Below are positions 6,745 through 14,223 of a DNA stretch of 16,061 nucleotides, in pieces. The notes under the pieces were generated by a model. It made no database searches and was not told the DNA's origin. It saw nothing but the letters and a program-made list of their open reading frames with translations. Position 1 is the stretch's first letter; each line of letters begins with the position of its first letter. This stretch comes from an uncultured Peptococcaceae bacterium (GTDB taxonomy: Bacteria; Bacillota; Peptococcia; Peptococcales; Peptococcaceae), in NCBI GenBank assembly GCA_902492275.1, contig CABUKW010000057.1, positions 1 to 16,061 on the forward strand, read 5' to 3'. The translations under genes were made by a program, and so were the position numbers.

Positions 6745-6823
6745 GCTGAAGGCTATTCTTCCGCCAATACCAAGGTGCAGATGGTGCTGCCTTTTGCATA
6801 CTGTATTCATATTATATGGCGAT

Positions 6824-6853
6824 TTCTGCATATTTGCCATGAAACATGCAGAA
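6824..6853. promoter_or_regulatory. 8-bp inverted repeat upstream of the lactate promoter
   Basis: TTCTGCAT (6824-6831) and ATGCAGAA (6846-6853) are a perfect inverted repeat with a 14-nt gap, centred about 65 nt upstream of the -35 of the lactate promoter. No U-run follows. The location and symmetry suit an activator binding site. The protein that would bind it is unknown. The rest of 6745-6901 shows no gene. Confidence 0.4.
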
Positions 6854-6901
6854 AGTTGTTTAAGTATAAAGAATACAAAGTAAAAAACCAGGAATTTTGT
6901 C

Positions 6902-6929
6902 TTGCAAAGTGAACGGAACATGATATAAT
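6902..6929 (+). promoter_or_regulatory. promoter of the lactate-utilisation operon
   Basis: TTGCAA at 6902-6907, a 16-nt spacer and a perfect TATAAT at 6924-6929, with an extended -10 TG at 6921-6922. Transcription should start around 6936, leaving a leader of about 74 nt that carries two inverted repeats. Confidence 0.75.
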
Positions 6930-6948
6930 AAAAAAGCATTTCATATTA

Positions 6949-6964
6949 TATAACAACCGTTATA
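6949..6964. promoter_or_regulatory. inverted repeat in the lactate operon leader
   Basis: TATAAC and GTTATA are perfect 6-bp arms separated by AACC, starting about 13 nt after the predicted transcription start. The position suits a repressor site that blocks early elongation. The regulator cannot be named from the site. Confidence 0.4.
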
Positions 6965-6976
6965 AATAAAAATCTG

Positions 6977-6987
6977 TTGTAATACAA
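6977..6987. promoter_or_regulatory. putative FadR-type GntR operator
   Basis: TTGTA-A-TACAA is a perfect palindrome that matches the FadR-subfamily operator pattern TNGTNNNACNA at every fixed position. Lactate regulators of the LldR/LutR type belong to this subfamily. It lies between the predicted transcription start and the ribosome binding site, a typical repressor location. No GntR regulator gene is in the window. Confidence 0.5.
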
Positions 6988-7009
6988 AAGTTGAAGAGGT
7001 GTTGAAACC

Positions 7010-9175
7010 ATGTCCGGAGTGGATTTAACAAAGAAAATTGAGGATGGCCTGAACGACGGCGAATCCTGGAAAGGCCGTCAGCGTGCCTTTGGTTTTATTC
7101 GTCCAGGAATGCAGCGAATGGTTAAGCGTTATCCCGAATTGACCCATAAACTGCGTGCAGTGAAAGAATATTCCATTGACCATATGGACGATTTGCTGGC
7201 GCAGGCTACCAAATCGCTGGAAGCCAACGGCGTGAAGGTGTACGTGGCGCAGACAGAGGAAGACGCCCGCGCCTATATTGCCGATGTGGTGAGGCAAAAT
7301 CTGGTGGTAAAATCGAAAACCAATGCAGGCAAGGAAATCAGCATTACCAAGCATTTAACCAGCCAGGGCGCCAAGGTGATTGAAACCGATTTGGGCGACC
7401 GTCTGGTACAGCTGGAGGGCAAGGATAAATCGACCCATACCCTGGCGCCGGCCATTCATATTCCCATTGAAGATGTTACCACGCTGCTGTCTGACAATGT
7501 AGGACGGGAACTGGAATGCGATTTGGAAACATTGGTGCGGGCAGCCCGGGAAAGTCTGCGGGAATATTTGACCACCGCCGATGTGGGTATTTCCGGCGCC
7601 AATGCCATTGATGCGGAAACCGGCTCCATTTTTTTAACAGAAAATGAAGGCAATATTCGCTGTGTCACCAGTATGCCGCGGGTGCATATCGCCATTGCCG
7701 GTATTGAAAAAATTGTGCCCCATTTAACCGATGGTCTAACCGTTGTAAAAGCGGCGGCCGCTTACGGCGTGGGACAGGATATCGGCACCTATGTATCGGT
7801 AATTGATGGGGTGAGCCGTTATAACAACGAAGAATTAGCCTTCTTAGGCTCCGGTCAGGGGCCCCAGGAGGTTCATGTGGTGTTCTTAACTCAGGGCCGT
7901 CAAAAGGCAAAGGACGAGGGCTTTGGAGAATCGCTGTACTGCATCAACTGCGGCAGCTGTTTGAATTTCTGCCCAGTCTATGCGGAAATTGGACAAAACT
8001 ATGGATACAAATATTTAGGGGGCCGCGGTGCTGTGTTTGCCGCGTTCCATGGCAAAGGGCTGGATAAAGCCCAAGAAGCAGGGCTTTCCCTGTGTATCGG
8101 CTGTAAACGGTGCGAAGAAGCCTGTGCAGTGGGCATGCATACGCCGGAGATGATTTCTGAGCTGCGCTCTAAAGTGGTGAAGGCCGATGGTATGGGTACC
8201 ACCAAAACCTCTGTCTTTAAAATGCTGGGCAGCAATAAGCTGGCTCCGTTGATGAAGGTAGCCCGCAATTTCCAGGGAATTGGCCTGAAAAAGACAGCCG
8301 GCGGCGCTACAGCCAGAATCAATTTAGAAAAAATGGGAATTCCCAGCGACCGTCTGCTGCCATCGTTGGCCCATCAATCCTTTGCGGAGGTTATCAGCAA
8401 AAAGTCTCCGCTGGCCAAACCAAAAGCCAAAGTGGCTTTCTTTGCCGGTTGTGTGGTCAACTATGCAACGCCGCAGCTAGGGGTGGATGTATATGATATT
8501 TTGGCTGCCAACAATATTCAGATGGTAACCTACAAAAAAGAAGCCTGCTGCGGTCTGCCTGCTATCATGAGCGGCGACACCAAAGACGCCTTGAAACTGG
8601 CTAAAACCAATATCGGCTTATTTGCCAGCGACGAGTATGACTATATCGTATTTGCCTGTCCGTCCTGCGCTACCACAGTGAAGAAGGAATGGGCAGATTT
8701 GTTGAAGGAAGAACAGGATGCACAGCTGCTGGCCCAGTATCAGAAGCTACAGGCCAAAGTTATCGACCTCAACGATTATCTGGTCAATGTGCTGCAGGCA
8801 ACTATGCCTAAGCTGAAACAGCCTGTCAGCGTAACCTACCATGATTCCTGTCATTTGGCGCGGGGACTGAACATTACCGCAGAACCGCGGAAACTGTTGC
8901 AGGAGGCTGGCGCTGAGCTGAAAGAGATGGAAGATTCAGTCAGTTGCTGTGGCTTTGGCGGCAGCTTCAGTTTGTTCTATTATGAGCTGTCCAAGCGGGT
9001 AAACGACGCTAAGGTGCAGAAGGCGCAAGCCACCGAGGCCGACTATATTGTGGCAAGCTGTCCGGGCTGCGTGATGCACTTAAAAGACGGCGTACACCGG
9101 AACCAAGGCAAGCAAAAAGTCGTTCACATGGCGCAGATTTTGGCGGCAGCTTATCGTGGAGGGGAAATCAAATGA
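7010..9175 (+). CDS. LldEF/LutB-LutA fusion, L-lactate dehydrogenase iron-sulfur subunit
   Basis: This 721-residue protein joins the equivalents of LutB and LutA, components of the LUD-type lactate oxidation complex that makes pyruvate. Residues about 60-300 are a LUD domain, with KSKT near 105 and a GISGANAIDAETGS segment. Two [4Fe-4S] motifs follow: C311, C314, C317, C321-Pro and C362, C365, C368, C372. The C-terminal half has two CCG-type cysteine domains, with C481 and C513-C514 in the first and C614 and C646-C647 in the second; these are found in LutA/GlcF/HdrB proteins. The same domain order and size is known for the fused LldEF of Desulfovibrio. ATG 7010 has GAAGAGGTG at 6993-7001. The stop overlaps the next start in ATGA, implying coupled translation. 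The permease downstream supports the lactate role. Glycolate or another 2-hydroxyacid is a less likely substrate. Confidence 0.9.
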   Translation: MSGVDLTKKIEDGLNDGESWKGRQRAFGFIRPGMQRMVKRYPELTHKLRAVKEYSIDHMDDLLAQATKSLEANGVKVYVAQTEEDARAYIADVVRQNLVVKSKTNAGKEISITKHLTSQGAKVIETDLGDRLVQLEGKDKSTHTLAPAIHIPIEDVTTLLSDNVGRELECDLETLVRAARESLREYLTTADVGISGANAIDAETGSIFLTENEGNIRCVTSMPRVHIAIAGIEKIVPHLTDGLTVVKAAAAYGVGQDIGTYVSVIDGVSRYNNEELAFLGSGQGPQEVHVVFLTQGRQKAKDEGFGESLYCINCGSCLNFCPVYAEIGQNYGYKYLGGRGAVFAAFHGKGLDKAQEAGLSLCIGCKRCEEACAVGMHTPEMISELRSKVVKADGMGTTKTSVFKMLGSNKLAPLMKVARNFQGIGLKKTAGGATARINLEKMGIPSDRLLPSLAHQSFAEVISKKSPLAKPKAKVAFFAGCVVNYATPQLGVDVYDILAANNIQMVTYKKEACCGLPAIMSGDTKDALKLAKTNIGLFASDEYDYIVFACPSCATTVKKEWADLLKEEQDAQLLAQYQKLQAKVIDLNDYLVNVLQATMPKLKQPVSVTYHDSCHLARGLNITAEPRKLLQEAGAELKEMEDSVSCCGFGGSFSLFYYELSKRVNDAKVQKAQATEADYIVASCPGCVMHLKDGVHRNQGKQKVVHMAQILAAAYRGGEIK

Positions 9176-10239
9176 AACAGTTAGAAACCATTGCTGCCAA
9201 ACGGGCAGGCTTGCTGCAGCGATATGGCGATGTGACAGCAGCAACCGACGCAGCAAGAGAAAAAGTAGTCAACAAGTTAGATACCTATCTGGCCCAGGCA
9301 GAAGAAACTTTAAAAGGCAAGGGCACCATTGTCTATCACGCCAAGGACGCCGCTCAGGCCCGTCAGCTAATTTTGGACCTGTGCGCCGACAAACAAAAGC
9401 TGGTGCGCTTTGCCAATCCGGAGCTGGAGGAAATTGAATTTGACAGCCTGATGGCAGAAGCGGGCAAGGAAGTAGCGCTGACCGACGTGGGAGAAATCAT
9501 CGTCAAACAGCTGGGCAGAGAAGGCAATAAGCATCCGCTGCTGGCCAATCTGGAAGGGTTAAGTCAGGATGAGATTGTGAAAGCGTTGCAGGCCTATGTG
9601 GGAGAAGCCATTGCCAATCCCCAGGAGCTGAATCGGGCCGTACAGAAAAAAATCCGGCAGGATATCTTGGCCTCCGACTACGGTGTGACCAACGTGCAGG
9701 GCATTGTGGCGGAAAACGGTACCATTGTTATCGGCGAAAGCGAAGGCAACGGCCGCACCGTATCCAATCTGCCTTACCGACATATTGTAGTAGCTGGCTA
9801 CGACCGTTTATATGATTCGGCGGAGGAAACGCTGCGCGGCATTCAGACCGCCAGCATTTACGGACTGGGCAAGCAAAATCCTACCTATTATTCGCTGATT
9901 TCCGGACAAAGCCGTACCGCTGACATTGAATTCCACATGGCATACGGCGTGCATGGTCCGCTGGAAGTGCATTTGATTTTGTTGGACAATGGCCGCCGGG
10001 AATTGCAGAAAAAAGGCTGCGGCAATCTGTTAAAATGTATTGACTGCGGCGCCTGCTACAACAGCTTAAATGCTTTAGCCGAGCAAAACGGCTGGAAGAA
10101 CACCATGCTGACGGCCAAGTTTGTAGGCTTAGCTGCCATCAACGGTAAACTAAAGGCTGCGCAGGGGCTGGATACTTTAGCCGATTTTGCCTGTCCAGTA
10201 GGCATCACCGCTGCCGACGTGCAAAAGGCTTTTCAGTAA
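9172..10239 (+). CDS. LUD-domain protein, one-cluster paralogue of the LutB half
   Basis: The 355-residue product aligns by eye with the first half of the upstream fusion, not with LutC/LldG, which is shorter. The LUD core is kept (VTNVQGIVAENGTIVIGESEGNGR and GPLEVHLILLDNGRR), but the KSKT segment is RFAN here. Of the eight ferredoxin-type cysteines, only C289, C292, C295 and the final Cys-Pro C341 remain. In dicluster ferredoxins these four are the ligands of a single cluster; the other four are gone. It has no CCG domains. It probably occupies the third-subunit place in the lactate oxidation complex and passes electrons or binds substrate, but that is inference. It overlaps the upstream gene by 4 nt, and GTGGAGGGG at about 9157-9165 gives the ribosome binding site. 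The permease gene starts 101 nt downstream, probably in the same transcript. Confidence 0.83.
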   Translation: MKQLETIAAKRAGLLQRYGDVTAATDAAREKVVNKLDTYLAQAEETLKGKGTIVYHAKDAAQARQLILDLCADKQKLVRFANPELEEIEFDSLMAEAGKEVALTDVGEIIVKQLGREGNKHPLLANLEGLSQDEIVKALQAYVGEAIANPQELNRAVQKKIRQDILASDYGVTNVQGIVAENGTIVIGESEGNGRTVSNLPYRHIVVAGYDRLYDSAEETLRGIQTASIYGLGKQNPTYYSLISGQSRTADIEFHMAYGVHGPLEVHLILLDNGRRELQKKGCGNLLKCIDCGACYNSLNALAEQNGWKNTMLTAKFVGLAAINGKLKAAQGLDTLADFACPVGITAADVQKAFQ

Positions 10240-10340
10240 AGCCAATCTTGCCATAAAGCAAGCGGTGAAAAGAAGTTAAATAAAGTAAAATGAAGTAAAA
10301 AAGAAAAGGCAGACATCTTAGACGAGACGGAGGAAACAAT

Positions 10341-11840
10341 ATGAATATTTTACTGGCCATCAGTCCAATTTTGCTGGTGTTATTAGGGATGACCGTGCTG
10401 AGAAAACCGGCTATGCTGGTAGCGCCAATCGCTATGGTTTATACTTGGGTGATCGCTATGCTGTTTTTCAACGCCGACAGCGCTATGGTAATCGGGCAAA
10501 CCAAATCGGGCATTGTGGAAGGGTTAAAAATTATTTTGTTAATTTTTTCGGCCTTTGTCATTTTGCAGACCATGACCAAAACCGGCGCTATCGAAAAAGT
10601 AAAAGCAGTGTTGGCCGACATTACCTATGACCGTCGGGCCCAGTTGATTATTATCGCCATCATGTTCGCCATCTTTTTGGAAGGGGCGGCAGGCGCCGGC
10701 AGTCCGGCAGCCATTGCAGCGCCTTTCCTGGTAGGCTTAGGCTTTCATCCGGTTACTGCTGCAGCCTGCGCCCTTTTGGGCGACGCCACACCGGCCTCCT
10801 GGGGCGGCGCTGGCGTAACCACCATTATGGGGTTGGGCGGCGTCAGCGATTATATGACCTCGGCGCAGGCTTCCGCCATGGTTGGCCGTTTTCATATGTT
10901 CGGTGTCATGCTGGTGCCCACCTTGGCGTTGTTGATTGCCTTCGGCCGGAAAGGGTTTAAAGGCATTTGGCCCTTTCTGATTTATGCCAGCGTGGTGCTG
11001 TGCCTGTTGGATTTTTTCATCTCCAATTTTATCGGACCGGAGCTGACCAGCTTGGGCACTGGTTTACTGGCCATTTTATTCTCTGTAGCCTTTTTAAGGG
11101 TTGTGAAGCTGAAAACGCCTGATGAATATGTCTATCATGCGCCGAAAGAAAAAAGCGCGCTGTTGGGCAAATACTCGGCGCTGCAGGCCTTTGGCCCTTA
11201 TCTGGTGCTGGCCATTTTGCTGCCTCTGGTGCGCTATACGCTGGTAGCCAACTATTGGAGCGTTATGACCAAGTATGGCTACATTGTTTGGGTGGGCGTT
11301 GTGATTTTTATCAGTTCCTATCTGGGCTCGCTGATTTTACGGGTGCCTTTTTTAGAATATGTGGACTGCATCAAATCGGCGGCCAGAAGCGTGCTGCCGG
11401 CCATGATTACTATTTGTACTTTGGTAGTAGTCAGCAATTTGATGAAAAACTCCGGTATGATTATGCTGCTGGCGCAGGCTGGCGCCGACATTGCCGGCAA
11501 CTTCTATCCGCCGGTGGCAGTGGCCATCGGCAGTCTGGGCGCCTTTATCACCGGCACCGGATTGGGTTCCAATATTATGTTTGCGCCCATGCACGTAGAA
11601 GCGGCGCTGCAATTGGGCTTGAATCCTATCGTAGTCTGTGCTGGACAAAATGCCGGCGCTGCGCTGGGCAACCTGATTTGCCCCAACAACGTTGTAGCCG
11701 CAGCCATCACCGTAGGCTTGATTGGACGGGAAGGGGAAGTGATGAAAAAAGTATTCCCGCCCTTTTTCGTCATCATCGCCCTCTATTTCGTGCTGAGTAT
11801 GCTGTATAGCTTGTATTTGTTCCCAGGCTTTGGGATGTAA
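10341..11840 (+). CDS. lctP: L-lactate permease (LctP family)
   Basis: This is a very hydrophobic 499-residue membrane protein of the lactate permease family, which imports lactate (and often glycolate) with protons. Family features include EGAAGAGSPAAIAAPFLVG near residues 114-132, a GDATPASWGGAG stretch, and in the C-terminal half GTGLGSNIMFAP, AGQNAGAALGNLICPNNVVAAA and GREGEV. Roughly a dozen transmembrane segments are visible. It is somewhat shorter than E. coli LldP (551 residues). ATG 10341 has ACGGAGGAAAC ending about 6 nt upstream, and the N-terminus starts directly in a membrane helix. The 101-nt gap after the LUD gene is A-rich and shows only a 5-bp hairpin without a U-run, so co-transcription is expected. 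A bidirectional terminator follows. Confidence 0.94.
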   Translation: MNILLAISPILLVLLGMTVLRKPAMLVAPIAMVYTWVIAMLFFNADSAMVIGQTKSGIVEGLKIILLIFSAFVILQTMTKTGAIEKVKAVLADITYDRRAQLIIIAIMFAIFLEGAAGAGSPAAIAAPFLVGLGFHPVTAAACALLGDATPASWGGAGVTTIMGLGGVSDYMTSAQASAMVGRFHMFGVMLVPTLALLIAFGRKGFKGIWPFLIYASVVLCLLDFFISNFIGPELTSLGTGLLAILFSVAFLRVVKLKTPDEYVYHAPKEKSALLGKYSALQAFGPYLVLAILLPLVRYTLVANYWSVMTKYGYIVWVGVVIFISSYLGSLILRVPFLEYVDCIKSAARSVLPAMITICTLVVVSNLMKNSGMIMLLAQAGADIAGNFYPPVAVAIGSLGAFITGTGLGSNIMFAPMHVEAALQLGLNPIVVCAGQNAGAALGNLICPNNVVAAAITVGLIGREGEVMKKVFPPFFVIIALYFVLSMLYSLYLFPGFGM

Positions 11841-11857
11841 CTGTAATTGAATAGTGC

Positions 11858-11903
11858 AAAAAAGAAACTCCTTCTCATGCGGGCACATGGAAGGAGTTTT
11901 TTG
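11858..11903. terminator. bidirectional terminator between convergent genes
   Basis: AAACTCCTTC (11865-11874) pairs with GAAGGAGTTT (11890-11899), and CATG/CATG extends the stem inside. A T-run follows on the + strand, and the A-run at 11858-11863 gives a U-tract on the - strand. It serves the permease gene from the left and the LysR genes from the right. Confidence 0.88.
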
Positions 11904-11922
11904 CTGTGGAGAAATGGATGTG

Positions 11923-12840
11923 TCATTCTAATTGTAACAATAGGTCTATTGTCTGCCGCAGCAAGGCTTCTTCTGCTGGATAGGGAGAGTTATTGTGAAG
12001 CCAGTTGATCGCGCAGCGACAGGGAAAATCCTCTGGATACAAAAATAAAAATGAATTTGGGGAATTTTGTTGATGCCGTAAAACCTCGCGCTGGGGAATA
12101 AAGGTCCAGTAGGTACTGCTGGAGATAAACTGATTCAGGCAAAAGGTATCCTGCAGAACAAAGGGCGGCTTCTGATAACCAAGCGTCTGTAAGGCGGAAA
12201 TCAGTCTCCGGTCCGTTTCCATATGAGCTGTTGCAAATGGGAAGTTGAATAATTCGTAAATAGAAATAGATTGTTTCTGCTGTAAAGGATGATGTTTGCT
12301 AATCAGAACAGCCATAGGTTCGTTTGTCAGTTCCGAGAGATGAAGATGATATTTTTGTTCTAATTGTTGGCGGTCATTTTCCAAACAAGTAGAATTTATT
12401 TGCAAGAGCGCAAAATCCAGTCCTCCGTAGAGCAGTTGATGAATGAGTGTATGCTCGTCAATTTCCTGGAAATTAACAGAGATTTGCGGGTACTCCTTTT
12501 CAATTTGGAAATACACCTGCAATAATAGTTCTATACAGACTAACGTATTACCGCCGATTGTGATGTGATTTGTTAGCCTGTCGTGGGCATCATTGGCGAT
12601 GGCATGAATCAGATGGACTTCATTTAAAATTTCATGGGCATATTCCAGAGCCAGTTTTCCTGCTGTCGTAAATTGAACGCCTTGATGATTACGGATGAGA
12701 AGTGTGCAGTTCAATTCTTTTTCCAAAGCCTGCATAGCAGTGCTGAGCGCCGGTTGAGAAATAAAAAGATGCTGTGCCGTTTGAGAGAAAGAATGGTATT
12801 GTTCTAAAGCGCAAAGCAAATGGAGTTGCTGTAGTTTCAT
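11923..12840 (-). CDS. LysR-family transcriptional regulator (first of a tandem pair)
   Basis: The 305-residue protein has the LysR layout. An N-terminal winged helix-turn-helix spans about residues 1-60 (FSQTAQHLFISQPALSTAM, then ALEKELNCTLL), a linker helix follows, and a periplasmic-binding-protein-like effector domain begins near residue 90. It probably binds a small-molecule inducer and a T-N11-A site near its targets. The start is set by GGAGGA just upstream of the ATG on the - strand. It lies 22 nt downstream of the second LysR gene, so the two form an operon. Being next to the convergent lactate operon, it could regulate that. The divergent ferredoxin-flavoprotein cluster is the more usual LysR target. 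The effector is unknown. Confidence 0.9.
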   Translation of the reverse strand: MKLQQLHLLCALEQYHSFSQTAQHLFISQPALSTAMQALEKELNCTLLIRNHQGVQFTTAGKLALEYAHEILNEVHLIHAIANDAHDRLTNHITIGGNTLVCIELLLQVYFQIEKEYPQISVNFQEIDEHTLIHQLLYGGLDFALLQINSTCLENDRQQLEQKYHLHLSELTNEPMAVLISKHHPLQQKQSISIYELFNFPFATAHMETDRRLISALQTLGYQKPPFVLQDTFCLNQFISSSTYWTFIPQREVLRHQQNSPNSFLFLYPEDFPCRCAINWLHNNSPYPAEEALLRQTIDLLLQLE

Positions 12841-12862
12841 ATTGATTCCTCCGATATTTCGT

Positions 12863-13771
12863 CTAGGAGAATAATTTTTGGTTTAGCTTCTCCAGTAAAA
12901 TGCTTTCACCGAAAGTCGGCGTTTTACTGCAGACGCTGTAATGCGTACAATTCCAGGAAAAATCTTTAATTTCTAGAATATGCAAAGCATCCTGGTACAA
13001 GGCTAAGCTGTTTTGTGCAGCGGAAAAGGATTGCCAGGAAATATAATTGGTTTCGGCGATTAACTTTCGTTGTGAAATAATATTGGACATCTGCAAGATT
13101 GTATTGGTATAGCCATATTTCTGAAAGAATGTATGGGTAAGGTGATTGGACGGATCTTTTGAAACAAGACGGGAACATTGCATGATTTCTTTTAACGGAG
13201 CCGTTCGTTCTTGATATAAGGGATGGCTGGGGCCGGTCAGAAAGCACATATGATCCTGTGACAGCGCATGAATCTGCAACGGCAGCCCTTGCAGCGTGTT
13301 GATGAGCAGAGGCTGTTCAATCTCATGAATTTGTAACAAGGCTAAATCGATCTGTTGGGAAATGAGTAGCTGCAATAACGCCTGGTTATTACGTGTTGAT
13401 AAAGAAAAGTGAGCAGAAGGGTATTCCTGCATAATCTCTGTGATGATTTCAGTAAGGATAAGACTGCCATATTGGGTGCTGCTGGCAATAGAAATTTTAT
13501 GGGAAAACGCCTGATATAAAAGATCCTGCAGGCGGTATAATTGGCGGGTTTTACTTTGCAATTGTTCGGTATGCAGCAATATTTGCTGCCCTGTTTCCGT
13601 CCAATGAATACCTTTCTTGTCAGTCGTAACTAACGTGCAGCCCAATTCTTTTTCCAGGCTGTGAATGGCAGAGCGAAGCGATGATTCCGGTTTTTGCAAC
13701 GCTGATGCTGCTTCACGAAAAGAATTGTAAGATTGCAATGTATTCAGCAAAAGAAGTTGTTTTAGCAGCAT
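12863..13771 (-). CDS. LysR-family transcriptional regulator (second of a tandem pair)
   Basis: This 302-residue LysR-type regulator has the same overall architecture and length as its neighbour. The N-terminal helix-turn-helix is recognisable (YNSFREAASALQKPESSLRSAI, then SLEKELGCTLV), although the recognition helix region departs from the usual SQPALS wording (KPESSLRSA). The effector domain is divergent from its neighbour, so the pair is a paralogue pair or a paired recruitment rather than a recent duplication. The start is supported by AGGAGG about 6 nt upstream on the - strand. It is the promoter-proximal gene of the pair and is divergent from the ferredoxin gene across a 204-nt intergenic region, the classical arrangement for a LysR regulator and its target. 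Confidence 0.87.
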   Translation of the reverse strand: MLLKQLLLLNTLQSYNSFREAASALQKPESSLRSAIHSLEKELGCTLVTTDKKGIHWTETGQQILLHTEQLQSKTRQLYRLQDLLYQAFSHKISIASSTQYGSLILTEIITEIMQEYPSAHFSLSTRNNQALLQLLISQQIDLALLQIHEIEQPLLINTLQGLPLQIHALSQDHMCFLTGPSHPLYQERTAPLKEIMQCSRLVSKDPSNHLTHTFFQKYGYTNTILQMSNIISQRKLIAETNYISWQSFSAAQNSLALYQDALHILEIKDFSWNCTHYSVCSKTPTFGESILLEKLNQKLFS

Positions 13772-13798
13772 GGGAACCTCCTGAAATGAGATAGAAAC

Positions 13799-13827
13799 AG
13801 TATAACATAGAAAAGAATAAGCGACAA
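13799..13827 (-). promoter_or_regulatory. probable promoter of the LysR pair
   Basis: Read on the - strand, TTGTCG (complement of 13822-13827) and TATACT (complement of 13799-13804) are 17 nt apart. The leader to the LysR start would be about 20 nt. Two mismatches in the -35 and one in the -10 make it a moderate match. Confidence 0.5.
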
Positions 13828-13870
13828 GAAGCTATAAGTTTTTTTGCGCACAATGCAGAAGGATTCATAT

Positions 13871-13899
13871 TTTACAGATAATTTATTACATAATATAAT
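13871..13899 (+). promoter_or_regulatory. promoter of the ferredoxin-flavoprotein cluster
   Basis: TTTACA at 13871-13876 and a perfect TATAAT at 13894-13899 are 17 nt apart. Transcription should begin near 13906, giving a leader of about 70 nt. A GAGGG/CCCTC arm pair enclosing a CGGCCG palindrome lies early in that leader. The -35 to -10 stretch is A/T-rich and could hold LysR binding sites, but no clear T-N11-A dyad stands out. Confidence 0.7.
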
Positions 13900-13975
13900 C
13901 TTATACATAGAGAGGGATGAACGGCCGACACCCTCACAAGAAGTTTTATGAAATAAAGAAAATGAGGTGTTCAGA

Positions 13976-14191
13976 ATGATTCGCAGTATTGATAAAGAAA
14001 AATGTGTAGGGTGTGGAATTTGTGTAGAACGCTGTCCATTGGATACGTTACGGCTGGGACCTGATAAAAAAGCGTATATTGCTTATCCAGAGGATTGCAT
14101 GACTTGTTTTTTATGTGAGCGCAATTGCCCGAAGGGCGCCATCTTTGTTCACCCGTTTAAAGAAATACTGCCATCGGTTTATCCAATGTGA
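13976..14191 (+). CDS. 2[4Fe-4S] ferredoxin-type protein
   Basis: This is a 71-residue dicluster ferredoxin with two complete motifs: C10, C13, C16, C20-Pro and C41, C44, C47, C51-Pro. The 20-residue stretch between the motifs is slightly longer than in clostridial ferredoxins. That layout and the following FAD protein resemble the beta subunit role of AprB-like proteins, passing electrons to or from a partner flavoprotein. The start at ATG 13976 is chosen because GAGGTG at 13964-13969 lies 6 nt upstream; a GTG at 13967 in the same frame falls within that site and is unlikely. The flavoprotein begins 32 nt downstream, so the two genes form a pair under the promoter at 13871-13899. The specific partner reaction is unknown. 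Confidence 0.9.
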   Translation: MIRSIDKEKCVGCGICVERCPLDTLRLGPDKKAYIAYPEDCMTCFLCERNCPKGAIFVHPFKEILPSVYPM

Positions 14192-14223
14192 TTGCAGACA
14201 AAGAAATAAGAGGAGTGTTCGAA

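Noticed and set aside
10240..10340. Possible terminator or second promoter between the LUD gene and the permease
   Set aside because: Only a 5-bp CTTGC/GCAAG hairpin without a U-run and A-rich sequence are present, with no paired promoter hexamers, so the genes are taken as one transcript.
11255..11809. 184-residue + strand frame inside the lactate permease gene
   Set aside because: It is out of frame with a well-supported membrane protein, and its Arg/Gly/Cys/His-rich composition is that of a shifted reading of it.
14188..14223. Longer N-terminus of the flavoprotein from GTG 14188
   Set aside because: It overlaps the ferredoxin stop, lacks a ribosome binding site, and would contain the good AAGAGGAG site that serves ATG 14224.
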